From Streptococcaceae bacterium (GTDB lineage Bacteria; Bacillota; Bacilli; Lactobacillales; Streptococcaceae): 7,238 nt of DNA. Location of the stretch: the NCBI GenBank assembly GCA_902836505.1, contig CADFQU010000046.1:1-7238 (forward strand), written 5' to 3'. The notes beneath the pieces are model-generated. The model searched no databases and had not been told where the DNA came from. It saw only the letters and a program-made list of their open reading frames with translations. The translations under genes and the position numbers were made by a program. Position 1 is the stretch's first letter. Each line of letters opens with the position of its first letter. This document shows, piece after piece, positions 1-5,901 of the stretch.

Positions 1-23
1 ATTTCTGTCCCACTCTCTTTATT

Positions 24-827
24 TTATCCCAATACCAATTCGTCACTCACCAAGGTTTCACCACTGTTCTGATGGAAAAGGCGCATCAAGTCTTCAACTG
101 TCAAGTTTTTCTTTTCTTCTCCTTTAACATCGACCACGATTTTCCCTTGATAGAGCATGATCAATCGGTTGCCATATTCGATAGCATGGTTCATATCGTG
201 TGTAATCATCAAGGTTGTCAAATCATGACTTTCGACAATCTTTTGCGTCAATTCCATGACCATTTCACTGGTCTTTGGATCGAGCGCTGCGGTATGTTCA
301 TCCAGAAGCAAGAGTTTCGGTTTGACTAAAGCTGCCATGACCAAAGTAAGGGCCTGCCGTTGTCCCCCTGATAAGTATTGCGTATCCACTTTGAGTCGAT
401 TCTCCAAACCAATATTGAGTTCCTTCAAAGCAGCTTTAAATTCTTCGCGATCTTTTTCTTTGACTCCCCAACTGAGGCCCCGTCTTGCTCCACGTTTTTT
501 AGCAATGGCCATGTTTTCTTCAATGGTCAAACGGGAAGCCGTCCCCATCTTAGGATCCTGGAAAACACGGGCGATCTCCTTAGCACGTTTCCGAACACTG
601 GTCTGCTTAATAGATTTCCCTTCCAAAAGGATATCCCCTTGGTCCACTTGCAGGCCACCTGCCAGAATATTCATCAAGGTCGATTTACCGGCTCCATTTC
701 CTCCGATGACGGAAATGAAATCTCCTTCTTCTACTGTCAGATCCAAGCCTTTGAGAACATGGTTTTCATTGACCGTACCTGCTTCGAATGTCTTATGGAT
801 ATCTTCAATTTTTAACAATGTTGCCAT
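24..827 (-). CDS. ABC transporter ATP-binding protein (TrpXYZ-type importer, COG1101-like)
   Basis: Cytoplasmic ATPase that powers the importer encoded by the two upstream genes. All nucleotide-binding motifs are visible in this 267-residue protein: Walker A GGNGAGKST at residues 42-50, Q-loop Gln90 in RVFQDP, signature LSGGQ at 152-156, Walker B LLLLDE at 172-177, D-loop AALD at 180-183 and switch His210 in MITHD. It is therefore expected to be catalytically complete. The Walker B is followed by DEHTAALD rather than the usual DEPTSALD, a variant I associate with the COG1101 family that partners ABC_sub_bind-type binding proteins. The ATG start at 827 is supported by AAGGAG (835-840) seven bases upstream, directly after the permease stop codon. 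The 13-nt gap implies co-transcription and probably coupled translation. Substrate identity cannot be read from the ATPase; it follows from the binding protein. Confidence 0.95.
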   Translation of the reverse strand: MATLLKIEDIHKTFEAGTVNENHVLKGLDLTVEEGDFISVIGGNGAGKSTLMNILAGGLQVDQGDILLEGKSIKQTSVRKRAKEIARVFQDPKMGTASRLTIEENMAIAKKRGARRGLSWGVKEKDREEFKAALKELNIGLENRLKVDTQYLSGGQRQALTLVMAALVKPKLLLLDEHTAALDPKTSEMVMELTQKIVESHDLTTLMITHDMNHAIEYGNRLIMLYQGKIVVDVKGEEKKNLTVEDLMRLFHQNSGETLVSDELVLG

Positions 828-834
828 TTATCTT

Positions 835-840
835 CTCCTT
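835..840 (-). promoter_or_regulatory. Ribosome binding site of the ATPase gene
   Basis: The minus strand reads AAGGAG immediately after the permease stop codon (841-843), with seven bases to the ATG at 827. This fixes the start and fits translational coupling of permease and ATPase. Confidence 0.85.
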
Positions 841-1737
841 TTAGTTGCTGGTTAATTTTAATCCACGAATCTTGAGACGTTTCTGGGCTTCTGGTGCAAA
901 CAAGACCAAGGCCAAGAGAATAGCATTAAACAAACGGACCAAGTTTTGGTCTAGGTTTGGAATTTCGTAGATATTGAGGATAATGAGGCGGTAAACAATT
1001 GCCCCCACTCCAATCGAAAGCAAGCGCCCTCCTATGGTCAAATCATGGATCAAGACTTCTGCTAGAATAACGGCACTAAGTCCTACGACAATGGTCCCTG
1101 TTCCAGAAGTCACGTCTGAAAAGCCATCTGTCTGAGCGAAGAGAGCCCCACACAATGCAACCAGTCCATTAGAAATCATATAACCGAAAATTTTCATGGT
1201 GTCCACATTCACCCCATTGGCCTCACTCATTGGGATATTGTCACCCGTTGAACGAAGAACCAAGCCAATCTGAGTTTTCATTAAGAGGGTCAAAATCAGA
1301 CAGACCAATAACAAACAAGAAAGACTAACAGCAAAGACAGCAGCCTCATTGGACAAACCCAGCCCCATCACAGACTTGAAGATGGTACTTGAATCTCCAA
1401 TGGATAAATTAGGAACACCTCCCATGATCTTAATATTGATCGAATAGAGACCAGTCAGTGTCACAATCCCTGTTAAGAGAGCGGGGATCTTCATCTTAGT
1501 ATGAAGGAGGCCAGAAACTAGACCTGCTAACATCCCTGCAAAAATAGAAAAGAGGGTCGCTAGCCATGGGTTTTGACCCGCTTGAATTTGGGATGCAACG
1601 ACTGCTGCCCCAAGCGGGAAAGCCCCTTCTGCTGTCATATCCGCTATATCTAAAATGCGGAATGTTAAGAATATACCAATGGCCATAATCGACCACAATA
1701 AACCTTCAGATAAACTTGATAATACTAAATCCATCAT
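841..1737 (-). CDS. ABC transporter permease (BPD_transp_2 / COG4120-like)
   Basis: Integral membrane subunit of the importer, up to 298 residues and almost entirely hydrophobic, with roughly eight to nine membrane segments (approximately residues 7-26, 38-50, 58-79, 86-106, 130-153, 184-202, 212-231, 239-257 and 265-281). The stretch around 164-192 (TGDN..MSEANGV...KIFGYMISNGL) resembles the cytoplasmic coupling loop of the LivH/RbsC-like BPD_transp_2 permeases, which would contact the ATPase. The start is ambiguous between two adjacent ATGs. AGGAGA (1741-1746) lies four bases before the ATG at 1737 and seven before the ATG at 1734, so the second (297 residues) is better spaced. The ribosome binding site overlaps the stop codon of the binding-protein gene, a sign of tight operon organisation. 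In this family one permease gene usually forms a homodimer, consistent with no second permease gene here. Confidence 0.93.
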   Translation of the reverse strand: MMDLVLSSLSEGLLWSIMAIGIFLTFRILDIADMTAEGAFPLGAAVVASQIQAGQNPWLATLFSIFAGMLAGLVSGLLHTKMKIPALLTGIVTLTGLYSINIKIMGGVPNLSIGDSSTIFKSVMGLGLSNEAAVFAVSLSCLLLVCLILTLLMKTQIGLVLRSTGDNIPMSEANGVNVDTMKIFGYMISNGLVALCGALFAQTDGFSDVTSGTGTIVVGLSAVILAEVLIHDLTIGGRLLSIGVGAIVYRLIILNIYEIPNLDQNLVRLFNAILLALVLFAPEAQKRLKIRGLKLTSN

Positions 1738-1744
1738 CCATCTC

Positions 1745-2719
1745 CTATTTCTTTTCGTTTATACCAGAGAGATCAATTCCTAATTTCTTAGCCATCTCTT
1801 TGTTGACATACAATTCTAAATTCTTAGGGGCTTCCACAGCCAGATCGGCTGCCTTTTCCCCTTTCAGAATACGAATCGCCATCCGGGCAGATTGACGACC
1901 CAACTCGGTGTAGTCTGTCCCATAGGTATAGAGCCCTCCTACTTGAGCCATTTCAATTGAACCTCCAATGACTGGAACCTTGTGTTTCAAAGAAACTTGT
2001 TTGATCGTTTCCATCGTAGAGGAAATAATGTTGTCTGTTGGAATAAAGACTAGGTCGACCTCTGACATCAAACTGTCCGCTGCTGCTTTCACATTATTAC
2101 TGTCTAAGATGGTTTTCTCTACGACACGGTAGCCTTTGGCCTCAAGGACTTTCTTGGCCTCATCTTTTTGAACGACGGAGTTGGGCTCACTTTGCGTATA
2201 GAGGATCCCGATTGTCTTAGCTGTTGGCAAAACCTTTTGAATCAGATCGACTTGTGTAGCAATGGCATCTGAAGATTGGTCACTCGTTCCTGTCACATTA
2301 CCACCAGGATGATCCAAGTTCTTGACCAGCTTGGCAGCCAGAGGGTCCGTCACCGCAGAAAAGACTACAGGGGTCCTCTTGCTTGTATTGGCGATACTTT
2401 GTGCTGATGGAGTCGCAATGGCAAACACAAGGTCACTTTCCTGTGATAATTGATTTGAAATGTTTTTCAAATTTCTCTGCTCCCCTTGAGCATTTTGATA
2501 ATCAATTTCAATCTCTTCTCCATCCACATAACCTTGTTTAGCTAACTCTTCCACAAAGCCTTTTCGAGTCGCATCAAGAGACTTATGGGTAATATACTGG
2601 GAAATCCCAATCTTGATCTTTTGATGCTTAGAGGTCTTCAAGTGATGGAGGGTCAAGAGGGAGGTCATCAGTAGACCAACCACCAGAACCGGGGCAATTA
2701 ACTTCTTTACAACTTTCAT
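1745..2719 (-). CDS. trpX: ABC transporter substrate-binding protein, TrpX-like (ABC_sub_bind family)
   Basis: A 324-residue binding protein of the ABC_sub_bind (PF04392) type; streptococcal members are commonly annotated as the tryptophan-binding protein TrpX. Seen directly: a basic and hydrophobic N-terminus (MKVVKKLIAPVLVVGLLM, about residues 1-23), then two alternating alpha/beta lobes. Family-like motifs include KIGISQY (36-42), FSAVTDPLAAKLV (120-132), GNVTGTSD (140-147), KTIGILY (168-174) and VFIPTDN (224-230). There is no lipobox and no cysteine at all, so it would stay at the membrane through an uncleaved anchor or be secreted rather than lipidated. The open frame continues upstream to a GTG at 2803, but that extension crosses the leader terminator hairpin. 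The ATG at 2719 has AAGGAGA (2728-2734) at good spacing and begins a signal-like sequence, so I chose it. First gene of a three-gene operon. The tryptophan assignment is by family resemblance, not binding-site reading. Confidence 0.88.
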   Translation of the reverse strand: MKVVKKLIAPVLVVGLLMTSLLTLHHLKTSKHQKIKIGISQYITHKSLDATRKGFVEELAKQGYVDGEEIEIDYQNAQGEQRNLKNISNQLSQESDLVFAIATPSAQSIANTSKRTPVVFSAVTDPLAAKLVKNLDHPGGNVTGTSDQSSDAIATQVDLIQKVLPTAKTIGILYTQSEPNSVVQKDEAKKVLEAKGYRVVEKTILDSNNVKAAADSLMSEVDLVFIPTDNIISSTMETIKQVSLKHKVPVIGGSIEMAQVGGLYTYGTDYTELGRQSARMAIRILKGEKAADLAVEAPKNLELYVNKEMAKKLGIDLSGINEKK

Positions 2720-2727
2720 GAAACATG

Positions 2728-2734
2728 TCTCCTT
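2728..2734 (-). promoter_or_regulatory. Ribosome binding site deciding the start of the binding-protein gene
   Basis: The minus strand reads AAGGAGA about eight to nine bases before the ATG at 2719. It argues for that start over the GTG at 2803, which has no such site. Confidence 0.85.
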
Positions 2735-2758
2735 CTCTAAAACATTCAAACAGAATAC

Positions 2759-2788
2759 AAAAAACCGTTTAGATGATTCTAAACGGTT
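2759..2788 (-). terminator. Intrinsic terminator (attenuator) in the leader of the ABC operon
   Basis: In the minus strand AACCGTTTAGA, a four-base loop ATCA and TCTAAACGGTT form a perfect 11-bp stem (arms 2778-2788 and 2763-2773). A run of six T's follows, two of them in the stem (2764-2759). It lies about 25 nt upstream of the ribosome binding site of the first gene and well downstream of the predicted promoter. It would therefore end transcription before the structural genes unless prevented. The upstream gene at 3147 already has its own terminator, so read-through control of that gene is not the likely role. Confidence 0.8.
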
Positions 2789-3026
2789 GGTATCATTCCT
2801 CACAAACTTAAAAGTATGCCAGCATTGCCGTCCATTTAGATATCATCTATATGGACCACAATCAAAAATCTTAGCCACATAGATACAAACAAATTGCTCG
2901 TTTCGTTTGCATCCATGAGTTCATGTCTACAAACACTATCTAAAGTAGCTAAAGTAAAAGTTTTGATTCAACAATGTGGAGTTTGTGTTTTTCATAAAAT
3001 TCTGCTTTCGTTTTTTTATGTTGACT

Positions 3027-3055
3027 ATCTTACCGAAATTTTTTCAGACTGTCAA
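3027..3055 (-). promoter_or_regulatory. Sigma-A-type promoter of the ABC transporter operon
   Basis: On the minus strand a consensus -35 TTGACA (3050-3055) is followed by a 17-base spacer and a -10 TAAGAT (3027-3032, four of six consensus bases). Transcription would begin near 3020, leaving a leader of about 300 nt. An AT-rich tract with a 13-bp palindrome (AAATTC A GAATTT, 3060-3072) lies directly upstream of the -35 and could act as an UP-like element or binding site; that role is a guess. Confidence 0.72.
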
Positions 3056-3106
3056 GCCTAAATTCAGAATTTTTTTAATTATCTTATTTTTTCTTCGTTA
3101 CCAAAC

Positions 3107-3131
3107 AAAAAAAGTGCCCGATGAGGGCACT
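3107..3131 (-). terminator. Intrinsic terminator after the repeat-containing membrane protein gene
   Basis: The minus strand has AGTGCCC, a five-base loop and GGGCACT (arms 3125-3131 and 3113-3119), followed by seven T's (3113-3107). It starts about 16 bases beyond the stop codon at 3147 and separates this gene from the ABC operon promoter. Confidence 0.88.
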
Positions 3132-3146
3132 AAATGAGCGAATATC

Positions 3147-4406
3147 TTATTTTTTAAAGGAGTATTCAATTCCATAATCATTTCCATCCACGGAAACTTT
3201 CAGGGTTCCATTTTCAATTTTATACTTGAGATCGTATTGAAGGAAATGACTCGCATCTTCATCCTGAATGAATCGGTGATCTTTTTCATCCACCTCACCT
3301 TCAAAGGCTACCATTTTAAGAGTGCCTTTTTTCACATCGATTTCAAGTCCCATATCCTCTAAATAGGAATTCTCACTGTTTTCCTGGATATAGTCTAAGG
3401 CATCCTCAACAGAGTAAAAATCATTGTCCCCATCATCATAGAGCTCCTTCGCAGCTCCCTTGAAATCAATCTTACCAATCACACTGATGGTTACTTTTTT
3501 CCCCTTTACCTCTACGATCATATCAATATCTTTTACAAATTCACTAGAAATATCTGATGCAGTAGAGAAAGTGCCTGAAAAAGCAGACTTCATTGTCTTT
3601 TTCATTTCAGGGGTTGCTGACCATTTCCCTTGAATACTATTTGGATTTTTAGAAAATAAGAAAAAGGCAAGTACACATAAAACTGCAACGGCAACTAGAC
3701 TACATAAACCAATAATCAGCCCTTTTTTAGACTTCTTCACTGGCATTGGACCTTGGCCCATATATGGGGAATTAGTCTGGTAATTCAATTGCCCATTGTT
3801 TGGATAGCCACCCTGCATCTGAGAATTGTTATAGGGCGAGAAGGTTTCTCCTGCTTGAGCGGACCCCTGAACAGGAGATTGTGGCTGGATTCCACCTTGA
3901 CCAAAAGCTTGTCCTTGTTGTTGAAACGGACTTGTTCCACCTTGGAATTGATTTGGAGCTGAACTTGCACCTCCAAATGGAGCTTGGGTAGGAGCTGGGC
4001 CTCCAAACTGTGTTTGCTCTTGTGTTGGTGTCGCACCTCCAAATGGTGTTTGTTCTGGTGTTGGTGCTGCACCACCAAATGGCGTTTGCTCTGGTGCCGG
4101 TGTCGTACCTCCAAATGGTATTTGCTCTGGTGCCGGTGTCGTACCTCCAAATGGCGTTTGCTCTGGTGTTGGTGCTACACCTCCAAATTTGGCTTGTTCT
4201 GGAAACGGTAAGGGACCCCCAAATTGTCCTTGATTGGAAACAGGTGCTGCTCCTTCAAATGGAGATTGAATTGGATTTACTGGCGTATTAGGAGCCACTT
4301 GTGTTTCTGGGCTTCCAAACATACCAAATGCCTCTTGTATTTCCTCTTGATTGGCTGGTCGACCATGGACTCTCTCAAACTCTGCTAACCACTCTTCTTG
4401 TTTCAT
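3147..4406 (-). CDS. Unrecognised single-pass membrane protein with Pro/Gln/Gly-rich repeat region
   Basis: I do not recognise a characterised homologue for this 419-residue protein. Residues 1-30 form a short amphipathic block (EEWLAEFERVHGRPANQEEIQEAF). I believe similar N-terminal blocks recur in other streptococcal membrane proteins, but that is from memory. Residues 33-222 are low-complexity, rich in Pro, Gln, Gly, Thr and Asn. They include six in-frame 12-residue units of the type FGGxxPxPEQxP (62-133) and two degenerate ones to about 150. A lysine cluster (224-228) precedes one membrane segment (about 229-251). By the positive-inside rule the repeat region would be cytoplasmic and the C-terminal part (252-419) outside. 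That part begins IQGKW and looks beta-rich and acidic (DDGDNDFYSVEDALDYIQ). There is no signal peptide, lipobox or LPXTG motif. AAGGAGA (4412-4418) supports the ATG at 4406. The gene has its own promoter and terminator, so it appears monocistronic. Confidence 0.85.
   Translation of the reverse strand: MKQEEWLAEFERVHGRPANQEEIQEAFGMFGSPETQVAPNTPVNPIQSPFEGAAPVSNQGQFGGPLPFPEQAKFGGVAPTPEQTPFGGTTPAPEQIPFGGTTPAPEQTPFGGAAPTPEQTPFGGATPTQEQTQFGGPAPTQAPFGGASSAPNQFQGGTSPFQQQGQAFGQGGIQPQSPVQGSAQAGETFSPYNNSQMQGGYPNNGQLNYQTNSPYMGQGPMPVKKSKKGLIIGLCSLVAVAVLCVLAFFLFSKNPNSIQGKWSATPEMKKTMKSAFSGTFSTASDISSEFVKDIDMIVEVKGKKVTISVIGKIDFKGAAKELYDDGDNDFYSVEDALDYIQENSENSYLEDMGLEIDVKKGTLKMVAFEGEVDEKDHRFIQDEDASHFLQYDLKYKIENGTLKVSVDGNDYGIEYSFKK
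4008..4223 (-). repeat. Six tandem 36-bp coding repeats
   Basis: Six contiguous 36-bp units encode 12-residue repeats beginning FGG. Units vary (FGGPLPFPEQAK, FGGVAPTPEQTP, FGGTTPAPEQIP, FGGTTPAPEQTP, FGGAAPTPEQTP, FGGATPTQEQTQ). Two adjacent units (4095-4130 and 4131-4166) differ at only two of 36 bases, which suggests recent duplication. Degenerate units continue to about 3969. Unit length is a multiple of three, so copy-number change would keep the reading frame. Confidence 0.9.
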
Positions 4407-4436
4407 TACTATCTCCTTCTAACCTTTAGTTATTTT

Positions 4437-4465
4437 ATTATAAAGGAATTTAATGAGAGATGCAA
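4437..4465 (-). promoter_or_regulatory. Promoter of the repeat-containing membrane protein gene
   Basis: The minus strand carries a perfect -10 TATAAT (4437-4442) and, 17 bases upstream, a weak -35 TTGCAT (4460-4465). It sits between the upstream terminator (4485-4511) and the ATG at 4406, giving a short leader of roughly 25 nt that contains the ribosome binding site. Confidence 0.7.
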
Positions 4466-4484
4466 ATCCGACTAAAGTGAGCAT

Positions 4485-4511
4485 AAAAAAATCAGGGAAA
4501 ACCCCTGATTT
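4485..4511 (-). terminator. Intrinsic terminator after the CorC/HlyC-family gene
   Basis: On the minus strand AAATCAGGG, a five-base loop GTTTT and CCCTGATTT form a 9-bp stem (arms 4503-4511 and 4489-4497) running into seven T's (4491-4485). It lies eight bases after the stop codon at 4519. Confidence 0.9.
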
Positions 4512-4518
4512 CATACTC

Positions 4519-5868
4519 TTATTCTTGAACTTTTGTCGCTTGCTCATCTTCATCGACTAAGTCACTGACCTCAACCTTGACCTTGGTGACACGACCATTT
4601 TTCACCTTATCATTTGTAAGGATCAAATGTTTCTTCATGCTATCTACTTCAAAACTCAAGCGTTCTTTATGACCTGGAATGCGACCAACCCCAGTTAGGT
4701 AGTAGCCTGCAATGGTATCCACATCATCGCTTTCTAACTTCACATCAAAATACTCATTGAAATCATTTAGGGTCACAATCCCCTGCACAATATAGAGGTT
4801 AGGCTCAATTTCAAATACGTCATTTTCAGCCTTATCGGTCTCATCATCGATTTCCCCGACAATTTCCTCAAGAAGGTCTTCCAAGGTTACCAGACCAGCC
4901 ATTCCTCCATACTCATCGAGCAAAATGGCCATCTGATTTTGTGTATTCCGGAGCTCCTTCAAAAGATCATCCACAAAGATTGTTTCTGGTACAAAGAGAG
5001 GTTCCTGAAGGATCTTTCGAAGAGCGATGTTATCAAAGCCATTTATAAAACCTTCATTAAGCAAACGTTTGGTATGGATCAGACCAATGACATTGTCCTT
5101 ATCATCATCATAGACAGGAATACGAGAAAAATTCTGTTTTAAGATACTTTCGATAATTTCTCTGGTATCATCTTGGATATCCACCATAAAGGCATCCGTA
5201 CGAGGAACCATTAACTCACGCGCCATCAGCTCATCTAGTGAAAAGACTCCTTGCAGCATTTCAATCTCGTCAGCATCCAGACTCGTTTCACTCTTAGCCA
5301 GCATATAGGCAATCTCATCTCGTGACATCTCTTCGTCTGCATCATCGAATTGCATAGGGGTCAGACGACTAACCAGATTGGTTGAAGCCGATAGGAGCCA
5401 GACAAAGGGGCTAACGATTTCCCCTAGTAAAATAACAATTGGAGCCGTCCGAATAGCCAAGCTATCTTTCAGATTCATGGCAATCCGCTTGGGATATAAC
5501 TCACCAAATACAATCGAAATATAGGTCAGAAAAGCCAAGGAGAGGAAACTAGCGATCGCACGCGCTGTCTCCGTATTTCCCATCCAAGAAGCTATTACTT
5601 TCCCGAGATCATCAGCTAGACTTGCCCCAGACAAGATGGTAATCAAGGTAATACCCACCTGAATCGTAGATAAAAAGTGGTTTGGATTTTCCAATACCTT
5701 TAAGAGACGAATATATTTCTTATCGCCTTCCTCAGCTTTTTGCTCTACCCGAGAACGATTCAGTGATACCATCGACATCTCCGTTGCAGAGAAAAATGCA
5801 TTTAATAAGGTCAATACAAATAGTAAAACAAATTGCAGTATTAAATCCTGACTGCCAGGGTCTTCCAT
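4519..5868 (-). CDS. DUF21/CBS/CorC-C domain membrane protein (HlyC/CorC, CNNM-like family)
   Basis: A 449-residue membrane protein of the HlyC/CorC family, whose characterised members take part in magnesium or other divalent cation efflux. Despite the historical 'hemolysin' label, toxicity is not implied. Domains in order: DUF21/CNNM membrane domain at about 8-190, with NAFFSATEMSMVSLNRSR (23-40) and GELYPKRIA (122-130); two CBS motifs at about 217-275 (MVPRTDAFMVDI...SRIPVYDDD) and 283-340 (ILLDEYGGMAGLVTLEDLLEEIVGEI); and a C-terminal CorC_HlyC domain at about 356-435 (DTIAGYYLTGVGRIPGHKE). Length and order are normal for the family. The frame extends five codons upstream to a TTG at 5883. 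The ATG at 5868 has AGGAGA (5875-5880) at ideal distance, and the TTG lies upstream of that site, so ATG is chosen. It has its own promoter and terminator. The ion transported here is not evident from sequence. Confidence 0.93.
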   Translation of the reverse strand: MEDPGSQDLILQFVLLFVLTLLNAFFSATEMSMVSLNRSRVEQKAEEGDKKYIRLLKVLENPNHFLSTIQVGITLITILSGASLADDLGKVIASWMGNTETARAIASFLSLAFLTYISIVFGELYPKRIAMNLKDSLAIRTAPIVILLGEIVSPFVWLLSASTNLVSRLTPMQFDDADEEMSRDEIAYMLAKSETSLDADEIEMLQGVFSLDELMARELMVPRTDAFMVDIQDDTREIIESILKQNFSRIPVYDDDKDNVIGLIHTKRLLNEGFINGFDNIALRKILQEPLFVPETIFVDDLLKELRNTQNQMAILLDEYGGMAGLVTLEDLLEEIVGEIDDETDKAENDVFEIEPNLYIVQGIVTLNDFNEYFDVKLESDDVDTIAGYYLTGVGRIPGHKERLSFEVDSMKKHLILTNDKVKNGRVTKVKVEVSDLVDEDEQATKVQE

Positions 5869-5874
5869 GGATAT

Positions 5875-5880
5875 TCTCCT
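5875..5880 (-). promoter_or_regulatory. Ribosome binding site deciding the CorC/HlyC gene start
   Basis: The minus strand reads AGGAGA followed by ATATCC and the ATG at 5868. The competing TTG at 5883 overlaps the upstream side of this site and so cannot use it. Confidence 0.8.
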
Positions 5881-5901
5881 CAATGTATAGTAATAATGCC
5901 C

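Larger units (their letters stand above)
2720..3021 (-). promoter_or_regulatory. Structured 5' leader with attenuation architecture, unrecognised class
   Basis: This untranslated stretch of about 300 nt runs from the predicted transcription start to the binding-protein ATG. Elements in transcription order are as follows. A 9-bp stem with a 14-nt loop has arms 2905-2913 and 2882-2890 and includes one G-U pair. A strong hairpin at 2830-2856 has 6 bp, an A-A mismatch, 5 bp and a 3-nt loop. The terminator hairpin is at 2763-2788. The 3' arm of the middle hairpin (TCTAAATGG, 2832-2840) differs by one base from the terminator's 3' arm (TCTAAACGG, 2765-2773). It can pair over 9 bp, with one G-U, with the terminator's 5' arm (2778-2786), giving a plausible antiterminator. 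A possible 8-bp long-range pairing joins 2980-2987 with 2801-2808. I see no T-box core and no convincing translated leader peptide. The ligand or factor is unknown; a link to the imported substrate is inference. Confidence 0.65.

Noticed and set aside
72..855. Several plus-strand open frames over the ATPase gene, and similar ones over 3753-4291, 4939-5142, 5682-6125 and 6321-6962
   Set aside because: They lie antisense to clear coding regions, have no recognisable domains or supporting ribosome binding sites, and those over the repeat region are only mirror images of it. The 5682-6125 frame also runs through a promoter and a terminator.
1496..1696. Minus-strand 66-codon frame inside the permease gene
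   Set aside because: It is an out-of-frame shadow of a well-supported membrane protein and shows no features of its own.
2785..2802. Possible T-box core (minus strand GGAATGATACCAACC) just before the terminator
   Set aside because: The invariant TGGN that pairs with the tRNA acceptor end is absent (TGAT here), and I see no stem I hallmarks such as an AGTA specifier-loop motif upstream. A highly divergent T-box cannot be fully excluded by eye.
2720..2803. Extension of the binding-protein gene to a GTG start at 2803
   Set aside because: The extra 28 residues are encoded by the terminator hairpin and ribosome binding site, have no Shine-Dalgarno site of their own, and would put a non-signal-like sequence in front of the obvious signal-anchor.
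3969..4223. CRISPR-like array suggested by 36-bp periodicity
   Set aside because: The units are directly adjacent with no unique spacers, remain in one reading frame and encode variants of a 12-residue peptide repeat.
5869..5883. Five-codon TTG-start extension of the CorC/HlyC protein
   Set aside because: The TTG lies upstream of the AGGAGA ribosome binding site, which serves the ATG at 5868.
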